The position numbers were made by a program, and so were the translations under genes. Positions 20,982 through 32,326 of a stretch of 64,000 nt of DNA are shown here, in pieces. This stretch comes from Cladochytrium replicatum (taxonomy: Eukaryota; Chytridiomycota; Chytridiomycetes; Cladochytriales; Cladochytriaceae), in the NCBI GenBank assembly GCA_025526935.1, contig JAHLKD010000042.1:186001-250000 (forward strand). The letters run 5' to 3'. How positions within the stretch are numbered: the stretch's first letter is position 1; every line of letters starts with the position of its first letter. A model generated the notes under the pieces. That model was not told the origin of the DNA. It made no database searches and saw only the letters and a list, made by a program, of their open reading frames with translations.

Positions 20982-22523
20982 CTAAGCGCTACTACGACCA
21001 TTACCGAGCAAAGGCCTCGACTCTGGGCTACTGCGACCATTACCAAGTAAAGGCCTAGACTCTGCCGACCGTGACGACGGGAATAGCCACGACCGGACAG
21101 TGTTGGCTCTCCGATCTTCCACAGGGGAGATAGGTGGTGGATCCTCATATGGCGGCGGCCCATCCCTGGGCTCGTACGTCGGTAACACCTCATCCTCACT
21201 ATCCTCCTCATCATCATCCTCATCCTCGAACGTCCCATACCCTCTTCTTCTTCTGCCGCACATTGCTGCCCCGATACACAAGCAGCAAAGGTTGACGATC
21301 GTGAGAATAATGAATGCGGTGAACCCAATCGCAAGGAGTGTGACCAGGACCCAGAGGGCCCAAAACGAACCCGATTCACTACCATCCGCTGAAATGTTGA
21401 GTGCTAGCAACGAATCTGGGCATTCTCCGTCTGTGCATGGAGGAACGGAAAAAAGGACGTACGAGTCTGGAGAGACCTTGTCGCTGAGGTTGCAGGTTGG
21501 AGTTTGTTTTGATAAAGTGCAAACAAGGGGAGCGCCACTGGGTGAATAGGTTGTGTGAGAAAGTGTGAAGGAAAGCACGCCTGACACGCGGCCGAGCAGC
21601 ACTAGGAAGTAGTCTGGGTCTGCGTCTGAGAGATAAAGTGAAAGCGATGAGGTGGGAGGCAGATTTTGAAGGTGAAACGGAGTCAGATGGGGAGGAACTG
21701 GCAGCCCCGCGCGGACAGATGCAAGCGCGGAAGGTGTCCGAATAAGCGAAAGCGATGGGGGCAGGGATTGTGGAACAGAAGAGAGAGACCAATTGAGCAA
21801 AAGCTTTGCATCAGAGGCAGATGGAAGAGAGAAGCGGATAAAGGTAATTGGGAATGCGTCAGCCGAGGCAGCATTTTGAGGTCGGAGAGTCCGGGTTACG
21901 ACAGTCCTGTCTTCAAGCGGGAAAGCCTCAAACGAAGCATGAATGTTCACTGGCAGAGCTGCGAAACTCGCGTGCATCTGCGACTTTGGCGACGGCGAAA
22001 CCTTGCGCTGCCACCAATTCCAAAAAATGCTTGTTCGAGAGGGCTTCTCAGCACTACCCGTTCTACTCTTTGCTGATGGTACCCAGTCTTCATCTCCATC
22101 TCCACTGTCAGACTCTGGAAAATTATCGCCGTTCGGGCGATGCTGATAGTCCAAAAGTGTTATATGTGCTTCTTCCACCTGCAATGGAGGAAGGTGGACA
22201 ACCGAGCGCTCTCCAGGCATAAGCCAAAGAAGTTGCGTCGAGTTTTGAGGAAGGAGCGGCCAGAATGCTGCAGATGTGATAGCTATCCCAACTAGAAGTA
22301 GTAGACAAGGGAATAGTGTTGCGAAAGCTGGATCGTCGTCATCGTCGTCTCCATCAAAATGATATCTGGTTAAGTCCTCCTCCTCTTGGTGGTTTGGTGG
22401 AGACGTATGGACAGTTTCTGACGATTGTGGAGCCAAAGTGTCGTGAGGTTGGTTCTCTTGCGTATACTGAAGTTCTGCATTACCTGAGTAACGAAATGGG
22501 TCAGAACGGGCAGTTGTTTGCAT
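20982..22523 (-). CDS. Two-helix membrane protein with lumenal domain and PPxY tail
   Basis: A single exon encodes 513 residues from the ATG at 22523. Helix 1 lies at about residues 68-90 (FATLFPCLLLLVGIAITSAA), after a polar N terminus with an Asp run. A roughly 300-residue region follows, with beta-strand-like repeats and a few Cys (VCTLSKQTPTC, PPCTDGECP). Helix 2 lies at about 395-425 (WALWVLVTLLAIGFTAFIIL), closely followed by CCLCIGAAMCGRRRRG, a likely palmitoylation and stop-transfer site. The tail holds PTYEPRDGPPPYEDPPP; PPPY is a PPxY motif that recruits Rsp5/Nedd4 WW domains for ubiquitination and sorting. It ends in a 13-residue tandem repeat (SRPLLGNGRSS). Both termini face the cytosol. 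Family unknown; a decayed paralogue lies downstream. Confidence 0.72.
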   Translation of the reverse strand: MQTTARSDPFRYSGNAELQYTQENQPHDTLAPQSSETVHTSPPNHQEEEDLTRYHFDGDDDDDDPAFATLFPCLLLLVGIAITSAAFWPLLPQNSTQLLWLMPGERSVVHLPPLQVEEAHITLLDYQHRPNGDNFPESDSGDGDEDWVPSAKSRTGSAEKPSRTSIFWNWWQRKVSPSPKSQMHASFAALPVNIHASFEAFPLEDRTVVTRTLRPQNAASADAFPITFIRFSLPSASDAKLLLNWSLSSVPQSLPPSLSLIRTPSALASVRAGLPVPPHLTPFHLQNLPPTSSLSLYLSDADPDYFLVLLGRVSGVLSFTLSHTTYSPSGAPLVCTLSKQTPTCNLSDKVSPDSYVLFSVPPCTDGECPDSLLALNISADGSESGSFWALWVLVTLLAIGFTAFIILTIVNLCCLCIGAAMCGRRRRGYGTFEDEDDDEEDSEDEVLPTYEPRDGPPPYEDPPPISPVEDRRANTVRSWLFPSSRSAESRPLLGNGRSSPESRPLLGNGRSSA

Positions 22524-22766
22524 GTAATGTTGTACAAACCGGCTGTTACTGCGGTGTCATTGTCCGGCTCTGGTGGGTGCGGCATCGTGTTTTTGGGTGA
22601 CAGCTCGTGTTCAAAATATCTGAACTTGGAGATTGAACACATTTGGAGTGTACCAAACAATAAATAATGTTGTATTATTTAGGAGACAGTCGATATCGCA
22701 CAAGAAAGACAACGCAAAACAGTGCGTTCAGTGGGGTTTAGTTTTACATGCCCGGTACAGTTCAGC

Positions 22767-24433
22767 TCAGAAAGATGCAACAGATGCTGATCTCGACCGA
22801 GGCATCACCGCACGGAGATATTCACTCAATGGCATATCACCATTTTCGTCATTGTCGTTAAAAGGCCCAACTATCTCCAGCACAGGGTTCTTTGGAGTAA
22901 CAGAACCGGATCGTACCTCAGGTTCGATCTCTGCCAAGTGTACCGCATTGTCTACCTCACTCAAATCTGTCTCGAAAGATGGAGTACCAGAAAGCAGAGC
23001 ACTTTCAGTCTCCGTAGCGGGGGACGTTGGTCCCCGAACCTGCAGTGTCGGTACTTCTGCGGACGCCCAAGTCCTGTTCGGATCTGATGCAATTGAGGCC
23101 GCCGCTTCTTCATGCTTGTCACAAGTTTGCTTGATAGCCAAAACCACGGTTTCCTGAGACGGCTCCATTTCGAAATGTAACATATCCGGATGCGGGATAA
23201 TAATTCGAGTTGTAATCCGAGGAATCGAGCCATCTTCCCCTCCACAGAGCGGCAATCCCATTCTCCGGCTATACGTACGAACATACGGCTCTGAGCTAGC
23301 AAAACGGGCAGGTTCGCATCCCCCAAAGCCTCGATTTGCAGTCCAGCTGCACGAGGGACTCTTCATCATGACGGCCCCCAAAGTGGTGTACCTTTGTCGT
23401 TTGGGCACAGTTGTGTATTCTTTCGGGTTGGCAAATGATCTTTGGGATCGCGTGCGGGGTCCCATGTCTTCGATGAAGTCGTTAGTTGCCAGTTTCTCGG
23501 CTTCCGCCATTATCGCTACCACAAGCGACTCGTATTCAGATATCACTCGCTCACATTCGATCGGGTCAATGCAATGTAATGGGAAGGTTCCGCAAAGTCC
23601 CGTCCGCCAGTTCATACCCTCGGACCAACCGTCTGGGAATATTCTTTGAACTCCAATGGGATCCTATCATAAAACTTAGCAAATCCAATAATAGAAGACA
23701 TGAACTCGCGTACATCTTCCTTTACTCGAATCTCGTCATCACGGGACGCGAAATGTGCTTCGCACGCAGCAACCACGTTACAGAGATGTGGCGGAATTGA
23801 GATAGACTCAAAACCTGATCCACAGCACAGCTCGGGATGTAGCGATGCAGTCCGAGGAGGCGGTTGACTGCAAACAGCAAGGTGTTCTACCACCGGGGGC
23901 TCCGAAGAGAATCTGACCGTACCACATCGTTTCACTGCCTTATGCAGTGTGACCGATTCATCTAAATGCGCTACTGTCGGAGGCACGACTTCGAAGGCCA
24001 TGGGTTTTCCTTCCAACATAGGTTGAGTAACGAAACTGGATTGGAGTTTCGACGGTGCAGGTATGATTGGATCCATTTCCAGGAGATCCGACGGAATCGG
24101 AGCGCGGTCGCCATTCTTCCCAATCCGCTTCAGCACAGGTGTATTCGACGCATAGTTGCGACGAGGACCTTTGCGCACATTTGCAGACGGTGTGAGGTCG
24201 TTGTTCTCATCATGCCCGAACGACTGTGAACGGCGCCTCAGTTTCCTGAAGAACAGCGATAGGGAATCCAGTAGCCGCATGTGGACATGAACGCTCGTTG
24301 TGCCTAATCCGACAGACGTATGAGAGGGTCCAGAACACCGCGCCACGTGCTCAGCAGGGTACCATATCTGGGTATATCTGGGTGGTCCTTGGAATAGTAG
24401 ATTGATGACTTTCAATGGTTTCAGCCAGCTCAT
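22767..24433 (-). CDS. SH3-domain protein, 538 residues
   Basis: Exon 1 (24433-23714) and exon 2 (23663-22767) are joined by a 50-bp GTACGC...TAG intron at phase 0. The join completes an SH3 domain at about residues 220-275: EAHFASRDDEIRVKED, then DPIGVQRIFPDGWSEG, NWRTGLCGTFPLHCI. The ALYDF-like start, the DGW in the RT/n-Src region and the final FPLHCI are all recognisable. Without the splice the two halves sit in different frames, which supports the intron. The rest is low complexity with a basic patch (FRKLRRRSQS) and Ser/Thr-rich, acidic C-terminal sequence. SH3 domains bind Pro-rich partners; the 1187-residue SH3 protein in this window has a similar build, but the two share no other clear similarity. 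Partner and role unknown. Confidence 0.78.
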
Positions 24434-24620
24434 GCATTCACTTTAGCCATCCCTGTTGACCACACCAACCGGCGGGCTGGGTAGACATTCCCACGCAAGG
24501 TGCTACATATATGTGATGTGTGTCATATATATCTCGCACGACACAGCACAAACTGAAATGGTCATAAGATGATTGATCCCACAAATCTATTGAGGAATAT
24601 CGTATAGTTAGTCAGGCGTG

Positions 24621-26227
24621 ATGAACAGTATGAGCATTGACGGTGAACCAAGCAATCCAGCAAACCAAGCGTTGATCATGCATCCCAACGATTCAGGCGT
24701 TGAATGTCTGGCCGCTAACGACAGCATCCATGATAAAGAAAATCGCAAGGACGATTCTGATCATATCATGATAGATACCAGCCAGGACTCAAACTATCAC
24801 TGCAGCTACAGCATTGATCTTGGTGATGATTGGAGTTGGAGAAGATCCCACGATGAGGCACTTGATGTTGTTTACCATCCAAGAATGGATCGACCTCCGC
24901 ACATCAAAATAAGAAGACCGCGAAGGCCTCGGCAGCAACAACCTGCTCTCAACTCACAACAAAAGCCAGAGTGGCGATCTTGTGGTGAGAAAATTGAACA
25001 GAAATAGATAAGGAGTAACGAGTGCTTCTCACAGTAACAATCGGAGCGATCATACTCGCTGTGGCCATAGCCATAGCGCTCGGAATCTACTTCGGCACTC
25101 ACATCACGTCGCCATACCCAAAAGTGACATACTATTTACCATACACAGGATTCGACGGATCGATTGACGATCGAAGCTTAACTGTTAGTGACGACTACAT
25201 CGTTGTCACAGCGTCCACAGCAAAGACTCGGTATCTCTTTGCGTGGCCACGAACCAACTCGGAGAAAGCCAGGGTCTGGGACTCCCCGTACAATCGCACA
25301 GACATATACCAACGTACGCCGCTTCCCTCTGTCTTTTTTTCCCCCCGCACTCTCGGGCTTGCTGGTACACCAACTCAGTTGCTCCTGAGTCTCGGACGGG
25401 ATCTCGACTCCATCGATGTTTTCGAACTACCTAGCCCGATACTAGGGAGACCCGAAACCTTGAATTTCACTTCGTACCGCTTTACGAACAAGTCCGTCGT
25501 CCTTGCTGCCGGATACGGCGTCTCTTTCGACAGCCCTGGGATTGGAGCGCTTGACTTGATCTACACTGTCGCCAAATCTCCCATCCCGCCGTCCACAATA
25601 GCCTACCTCCAAAGCTTCAACACCAGTAATCCCACCACTCTCGCCGCAAGCGTCCGCGTAGCAGGGGTGGACGATCTCAGGTCTTCGAATGTCGACATGG
25701 GAGTTTCGGTACTCCAGGTCATTCGCGATCCCATGTCGTCCAAAGCAATCATTTTCATGCTTGTAAGGGATCGCAGCACGGCCTTGGTTCGACAATACGA
25801 CCAGCAACTCAACAACCTCAACCAGAGCTTCACTCTCAACGATCTTCCGAAATTCATTCCGAGTTTCCCTGACATTCGCATGGGAGGGCTCGCGAATCAC
25901 TTCCATGTCGGCGAGGATGGGAAGCATCTTGTCGCAGTGTTTTCAAACAGGCAGTATGTTGCTGTGTTTGACGTTTTCGGTCAGGTCATGGTCGATGCGT
26001 GGTTCTACGCTGATGCGCCGGTGCTGCAAGTCGTTGTGCACGAGTTGTCCGCAACAGTGTTTGTGCTGCTCGGCAATGGAGTGGTCGAGCGCAGAGATTC
26101 GACGGGTAGAGGAGGGAAGAAGAGCTCTTACTCGGTGCCAAATGCTGTTGCGATTGCGGTTCGTGGTCGACCGACCGCTGCGCTCTTCGTTGCTGATAAG
26201 CAATCCATTAAACAGTTTGATCTTTGA
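24621..26227 (+). CDS. Type II membrane protein with large lumenal/extracellular domain
   Basis: Exons 24621-24984 and 25035-26227 join across a 50-bp intron (GTGAGA...ACAG, phase 1), giving 518 residues. I start at the ATG after a GTG codon. Residues 1-120 are polar and cytosolic (acidic, then Arg/Pro rich: IKIRRPRRPRQQQ). One helix at about 122-145 (TIGAIILAVAIAIALGIYF) has the basic residues on its N side, so the C-terminal 370 residues should be outside the cytosol. That domain has NxS/T sites (NRTD, NFTS, NKSV, NLNQS) and recurring strands with D/G turns (LLLSLGRDLDSIDVF, VAVFDVFGQVMVDAW), suggesting a beta-propeller. I know no match; role unknown. Confidence 0.72.
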
Positions 26228-26488
26228 GGGTACATAAAGTTGTGCTCTAGTCATTCATGCCGTAATTGTCCTTAGTTGAACTTGTATCCATGTGGTGGGC
26301 GTATTTATCCTGTTGCATATAAGCTATTATACATATCCGATGTTTCAAAAACAGGTGTTTCGAAGAAACCGGGAGGATGTTGATAGAAACACCGATCAGT
26401 GCAATACTGAGCAATTGCAGTGAAAATCCTTCCTTCATCATATTGATTCATCGAAAACAACTGGAACGCATAAACTAGCAACTACAAC

Positions 26489-28175
26489 TCAGTATCGATG
26501 ATCCAACCTCGCCTGAACCCTTATCTTCTTGATAAGAGCGCGCTTCATGTACTGCTCCCGTGCAAGTGTTCGGACATGCTTTTGCGAAGAGATTATGTTT
26601 AGGAAAGTAAATTGACATCATTCAAATCTTACCTTCAAGAAAGCGTTGAGATCTATTGACTGATCGAATAGTGCTTCCTTAAGACATACAATAGCATCGT
26701 CAATAGCATGATCGTCTGCCACCAGGTCAAACAGTCTAAAAAAGCTTGTCAATTTCATAAACGACAAGACGGAAGCTGTTTTGGAGCTCAACTGGTTGTA
26801 GACAATGGTGGTGCCCCAGATCGCTTCATCGATATTGGAATCCGGCTGCTGCTTGATCTGGGCGACATTGTCTGCGAGCTCTCTGTTTTTCACCGTCAAT
26901 AGCTCAATGTTCAACAGAGTCTTTTGCTGAATCGAGCAGGTTAAATCTTCTGCGGCAAGCCAAAGTCGTCCAAACGCACACACCTCTTCATCTTTCAGCT
27001 TCCGCATAATCTCGATAATTTGCGCCTCCCCTTCCTGGAGTTGCCGATTCGTCATCAACAGATGGTCGATCTGCCTGCTCGCCTCGAACTTCCGCTTCTC
27101 GTTGCGAAGTTTCTCGATAACCGCGTGCCTTAGAGACTGGAGCTTTACAGTCGCAGCAGCTCCTGAAGCCTCATTCGCATTGTACACGGGACTCCGACTA
27201 GGCGGGATGTAGCTCGATGGCAGCTGTGGTGAGCTCCCTGGGTTCGGTTGATCCGGAGGTGTGCCATACCCAAGAGAGACGGGAAGGGAGGATGCAGCTG
27301 AGGAGATGATCCCTGAGATCGACCCGTACAGAGATGATGCGAATCCGGGATTGGCAGCCGTAGTTGCAAGTGGAGGTGGAGGTGGTGGTGCGGGTTGCGA
27401 AAGTCTGGAGGCGGAGGTTTTTGGAGGTGGAGGAACTGTTAGAGGTGTTGAACCTGTCTGAAGTGGTCTGGATAGTAGTAGATTTGCGTTAGGTTGGTAC
27501 GACGAGGAAGCGTTGTATGAGCTGTTTTGATTTGTTGATTGATTTGCCACTGCTGCCGCCTGGCTGCGTTCAAACACGGGTGGTTCTGCTGAGAAGATAT
27601 CCTGCATGACCCTAAAGAAATCTGTAAGTGTAACCTGGATGTATCGAAGCTCAGTCAATTTGAAAATTGATTTTCCTCCAAAGTTCCAACCTCCGGTCGT
27701 GTAGTCCAATAAAACAAGAACGGGTGATAAATCCTCCCAGACATATCGACGTGTTTTCCAGGGCGAATCATCATCTGCGCTGTCGGTTTTACAAATGCCA
27801 TCGGTGGCTCCCTGGGATACTGCATAGGCAGCCAAACCTCGACCGGAATATTGTATGTGTTCTGTCGAAATGCGATTGGAATTGTCCCCTTCAGACACAG
27901 AAGCACCTGTTGCCGACCGTCCTCGAAAGCTGCTTAACTCATGAGATGTATTCATGTATTTATGGTAAAAAACTCACTGTATTGGTCTGTTTTCACTGTG
28001 ATTCCATTATAAGAAGTAAGAATTTGTTCGGCGTCTTTGTAAACCCGGTCGGAGTCCTGATACTGTCGAGACATGTTCATGCGTCAGAAAATTTGAATAT
28101 CTATCTAGCTGTTGCAGCTCTCTGAGCATTACTCACCGACGTAGCAACACGTTGAAGCCATTGTCGATTTGCCAT
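26489..28175 (-). CDS. VPS23: ESCRT-I subunit Vps23/TSG101
   Basis: Recognises ubiquitinated cargo on endosomes and starts multivesicular-body sorting as part of ESCRT-I. Exons 28175-28137, 28062-27978, 27929-27691, 27634-26633 and 26578-26489 join with every phase closing: 484 residues. The N-terminal UEV domain (about 15-150) shows ILTSYNGITVKTDQY, KGTIPIAFRQNTYNIPVEVW, PPMAFVKPTAQM, IRPGKHVDMSGRIYHPFL and EPPVFERS; as in all UEVs the catalytic Cys of E2 enzymes is absent. A Pro/Ser-rich linker (about 170-280) is followed by a coiled coil (about 285-390) and the steadiness box, completed by the last exon (FLKHVRTLAREQYMKRALIK). The donor of intron 3 (GTTGGA) is weak, the rest are standard. 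Confidence 0.95.
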
Positions 28176-28434
28176 GGACGAAGTCAAAATGGGCACAACC
28201 TCTGTCACGTGAACGGGTCGTTAACAAACTTGGATTCAATGGACTAAATTATTATTGGGATGCAGTTTCAACTTCAATTTCAATTTCGATTCCGAAAACA
28301 AAATATATAATAGATCATCTGGCACGCTAGGGACGGGCATCTTACCGTAATACAATTTCTTTGATGAATCCAAGGTGTTTTTACGTTGTCCATGCCCAAT
28401 GTCAGGTTCCTTTACCGCAAATCTTTGCCCAGGC

Positions 28435-29009
28435 TTACAAGTTTCCTGTCAGAAACACTGCTCCTGCATTGAAAGGCGATTCCAGAAAGATTTCACTAAC
28501 ATGAACACTCCACATTGCTTTTACTTGTGCTCACGATACCTGCCCATTCGGTGGTGGAACAGCAACACATTCTGCACATCCATCCCCGTCGCATCCCAGC
28601 TTAAAGACTCAACCAACATCGCACATCCTATGACGAACGGAGGCCGTTCGCATCGAACAATGAGGAGCAGCATTCCAATGCGATAACGAGCATCCGAAGC
28701 TTTACCGAGCAGTAGCACTCTAAAACTCACCTCGGAACTTTTTCACATATCAGTAGTTCAAAGCATGAATCGAAGCGATGTGCTGGGTAGTCTGCGGCGA
28801 ATGGGGCTGCGCGCTCTATAGTCTGGACTCCCGGGGAAGGCTGAATTGCGGAAGGGTATTCACTTAGAGGACACAGCATCCCAGTGCGTCCTGTTGCTTG
28901 ATTCGGCATTGAGAGATGGCGCAGATTCCTCTGTTCAACCGATGGGCGCAAGCGATTGTTCTTGCTGAAATGGCTCGGTGACCTTGAGAACAACGGTGTT
29001 GGAGCTCAT
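28435..29009 (-). CDS. Small unknown protein, tentative four-exon model
   Basis: The ATG at 29009 opens MSSNTVVLKVTEPFQQEQSL. A GTTGAA...ACAG intron leads to RTGMLCPLSEYPSAIQPSPG and CFELLICEKVP. A GTGAGT donor (about 28733) leads, via an acceptor near 28601, to WDATGMDVQNVLLFHHRMG. A GTATCG donor leads to SEIFLESPFNAGAVFLTG ending NL and a stop at 28435. The pieces read like one compact globular protein of roughly 130 residues. The middle junction is uncertain: the frame CAMLVESLSWDATG upstream of my acceptor also looks coding but would need a one-base shift. I do not recognise the family. Confidence 0.45.
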
Positions 29010-29255
29010 TGTTGGTATTTGACATATTTATCGTTATGGAATGAGTTTAAAAAGAATTTCTTCACGAGCACCCTTTCTCCATTTGAGTGGAGTACCATCC
29101 ACCCGCTCAATAGAAAATCCTGCTATGCTTTTGTCCGAAACTGTCTCCCCGACTTTCGGACAAAACGCGTACCAAGCCACCTGCATCTGTCGAACATTTA
29201 AACTCTATCGAGGCAAGAACTCTTTTTGTCCAGATCTAAGTCAGTCTCGGAGATC

Positions 29256-30127
29256 ATGATCTCCTTCGTTATCTTTGCGATCCTTTTCTGCAATCTCGCG
29301 CAGTCCATCCCAACGGACGACAGAAGCACTGATATTACCTTGAATGTGACAGGTCGCACTGACTGGGGTGGTGGAGGTGGCAGCTGTGACCGACCTTGCC
29401 CTTACGGATACACGTAACAATTTCATTTAAATTGTTCTGGAACACATTTCTGACGCAGCTTTAAGTTGTCGGTACGCGCCAGCGTATGATCCCGACTATT
29501 GCCCCTACTGCGCTCGGCGGCCGTTCCCTTACTGCGTCAAGAAACGTGAGAGATGTTCATTTTGAAATTATTATAGTCTCTTATCTTTTCTCTAGAAAGG
29601 TACTGCGACGAGTGTCTTCCCCTCGGTTGCACGAAACGATGCTCGTACGGGAAGTACTGTGTTTTCAAGGACTCATGTGCGGTATGTCTCGACAAGTGCG
29701 TATTTGTTCCATAGGAAACTGGCTTGATAAATACATACAGAGCTGCACTTCGAAGCAATCATGCTACAGTCCTCCCTCCTGGGGGAACCCAACCCCGTCA
29801 TGTCCTCGATGCTACGACCTTCCTATCAATGGTAAGCTGATAGTTCTCTATCAAGAGCGCATCCAAAATTGATCGCCTACAATAGTTCGATGCGATTATG
29901 GCTACAGGCCAAAGCTGATCGATAATAGCTGCAAGCGTAGCTGCCAATCTCGGTACGATGACCCTTGCGACGCCTGCCGCTATTGGACTTGCGAGCGCAG
30001 CTACTACGACGATCGTCGAGGAAAATCTGGTGGTGGAGATTCTGGAGGCTCAGGAGATGACAGCTCAGCTTCGAAGGAATCCCCCCAACCTGGACCTCCT
30101 CCGGAACAGTCGCCTTCTCCGCCGTAA
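29256..30127 (+). CDS. Secreted cysteine-rich protein, copy A of a tandem family
   Basis: Exons 29256-29413, 29466-29545, 29596-29681, 29741-29831 and 29886-30127 join with all phases closing: 218 residues. A signal peptide (MISFVIFAILFCNLAQSIP) precedes 22 cysteines arranged in CxxC and CxxxC groups: SCDRPCPYGYTCRY, YCPYCARRPFPYC, YCDECLPLGCTKRC, CVFKDSCASCTSKQSC, SCPRCYD, SCKRSCQSRYDDPCDACRYW. The tail is Gly/Ser then Pro rich (PQPGPPPEQSPSPP). The even cysteine number and signal peptide point to a disulfide-stabilised extracellular protein; chytrids secrete many such proteins, and a role in adhesion or host contact is possible but unproven. Exons 2 and 3 have exactly the same lengths (80 and 86 nt) as in copy C. 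Confidence 0.85.
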
Positions 30128-30406
30128 AGTAATAAGACTTTTGAAAGTGTTAAGTTGAACATCTGTCTCGTGTGAGTTTTGGAATCTTTTTGGAAGCTTA
30201 AATCCGTTTGTACAGTCGTTGCAAAAGTTTTCATGTTTTTTGTTCTTTTGGTGATGGAGCCCGAATGAGGGACTAAGTTTCGATAACAGATCCAAAATCA
30301 TTGAGGATCAAAGTAATAAAAGAAACATTTTTGGTTAGTCTTTATTTCATTCATCTTCCCAAGCAACACGCAAGCTTCGACTTCACTCACCTTGTCCCAA
30401 AAGGTC

Positions 30407-31145
30407 ATGGTCCCCCTTGCTATCTTTGCGGCTCTTGTTTTGCAACCTTGTGTTCTAAATTCCTACTGAACGTGGTCTTGATCTCCCCACTTCTGAGAAT
30501 TTGACAATCAAGACGGAGTCGAGGAAAACGCTGTGATCTCTTTTGCCAGTACGGATACACGATTAAATATCTTGACCAGACTACAAGTTGCCCACCGGCG
30601 CTAGAGTATGATCCTCAATATTGCCAGTACTGTGCTCGTAAACCGTATCTTTACTGTGCAAAAGAAAGTATATCTCACTTACTTTCTTTTTAGTATCTAC
30701 TCAATATTCCTCCAGGAACTTATTATTGCGACAAGTGTCGGCCTCGGCTTCTCAAAGAAATGCTCCTCCGGAAAGAGCTGTGAGTTCAAGGACTCATGTC
30801 GGGTTTGTATCACTAACTGACGCGGTGTCCCATAGAGCTACACGTCGAAGCAACAATATTCCTTCATGATCACGTCCGCCTTCTTCCGAATCCCTAACAG
30901 CGGTAGCTAGAAGTTGCATCGAAAAATCGGTGAGACTTACCTTCAGTGGTCTGGTTGACAATAGTTGCGATCGCAGCTGCCAGTCTCGTTACGACGACCC
31001 TTGTGACCGGTGCCGTTACTGGACCTGTGAGCGCCAAAAGTATGACGACGACCGATCAAGATCAGATCGAGAAAATTCAGAGGAACCCCTCCTACGTTCG
31101 CGAGGCCCGGAAGTACACCCATCTGGAAGAGAGCTGATCAGCTGA
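30407..31145 (+). pseudogene. Secreted cysteine-rich protein, copy B, decayed
   Basis: Located between copies A and C and clearly homologous, but broken in several ways. The signal-peptide frame (MVPLAIFAALVLQPCVLN) stops early. The exon-1 donor after CQYGYT has changed from GT to GA. Exon 3 carries a one-base shift between YYCDKCRPR and SKKCSSGKSCEFKDSC. Two conserved cysteines of exon 4 are now tyrosines (SYTSKQQYS). The last exon is still good: DNSCDRSCQSRYDDPCDRC, RYWTCERQ, and stays open to 31145. Decay is therefore fairly recent and strongest in the 5' half. Confidence 0.85.
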
Positions 31146-31467
31146 CGAGTAAGAGCCCGGACTCAGGCTCTGCCGACGAACAAAATAACGGAACCTTATG
31201 AACTGCAAAATTTCCTAACCCAAGCGAAATCCTTCTCCTAATTTTCAACGAGTTTTCTCGGGCACGGGATGATTTGCTCAGTAATAAACGATCATATTTT
31301 ATAGTTTAAGTATAAATCTTTACTCGTTAAGTTTGGCTTTTGATCGAGCGATCGCTGAAGTTCGGCCCGAGATAGCAAAACAGCAAGTCGAGTTATAAGC
31401 TTTAGTCGAAGAACCTTAGTTCCAAAACACGAACAGAGCCACGCGTTCTGATCAGGACGGAGTTGTC

Positions 31468-32326
31468 ATGAAGGCTTTGTTAATCACACTGCTCATCGTC
31501 GCCCTTGCGCGTTCTGTCCCCGTCGATGACCTGGACGTGCTTCCAGTGGACGCTAACCTCACTGATCCGACGTGGGATGATAGTGTCTTGGACGCTGCAC
31601 GAAACAGCAACAGTCGCACCACATCGTGCAAGCTTCGCTGCCCAAGTGGATACGCGTAAGCAGGCCAGCGACTATTATGAATTATCTAGTAACCATATCT
31701 TTTCCGCTCTCAGGTGCGTTCTATCTCCTGTCTATGACGAACAAAACTGCCCGTACTGCTCAAACAAGCCGTTCCCGTACTGCGCGAGAAAATGTATGAT
31801 CATGTTCCATTGACTGTGGATATCATCTTACTTTTTCGTGCAGATGAATTCTGTACACTCTGTGTCCCTTCTGGATGCACCAAGAAGTGTCCAGGTGGAA
31901 ACGCCTGTGTGTATGCAGACTCGTGCCAGGTACAGTAATCATTTCAAACCTCTGTTCTTATTGCTTAACTCTCGTGAATTCAGAGCTGCAGTTCCAAGCA
32001 AGCGTGTACCCCTATTCGTGATTCCCCTTCTTGCCAAAATTGCCCTCGTCTCCGCAACAATGGTAAACTACAGCTCGTGGATGATCGTCCGATCAGCTAA
32101 CGTGACAATATCACGCGAAGTTCGCTGCCTTCAGGGATACAAGGCTGTTCTCATCGATGATAGTTGCAAGCAAAGATGCCGATACAATTACAGAAACCCG
32201 TGCGACTCGTGCCGGTTCTGGACATGCGTCACTGCCGACGACAACTTTTGGTCGGATCGTTCGTACGAGGGGCCGGATGATGAAGCCAGATCGGATGCCA
32301 CAGCGCCGGCCGAGTCTTCACCTTAG
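31468..32326 (+). CDS. Secreted cysteine-rich protein, copy C of a tandem family
   Basis: Exons 31468-31655, 31714-31793, 31844-31929, 31984-32062 and 32121-32326 join with all phases closing: 212 residues. Signal peptide MKALLITLLIVALARSVP, then a short acidic propeptide-like stretch (DDLDVLPVDANLTD). The 22 cysteines follow the same plan as copy A: SCKLRCPSGYACVL, NCPYCSNKPFPYC, FCTLCVPSGCTKKC, CVYADSCQSCSSKQAC, SCQNC, SCKQRCRYNYRNPCDSC. The tail is acidic instead of Pro rich. Introns fall at the same phases as in copy A (2, 1, 0, 1), so the genes arose by tandem duplication. Function unknown. Confidence 0.85.
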
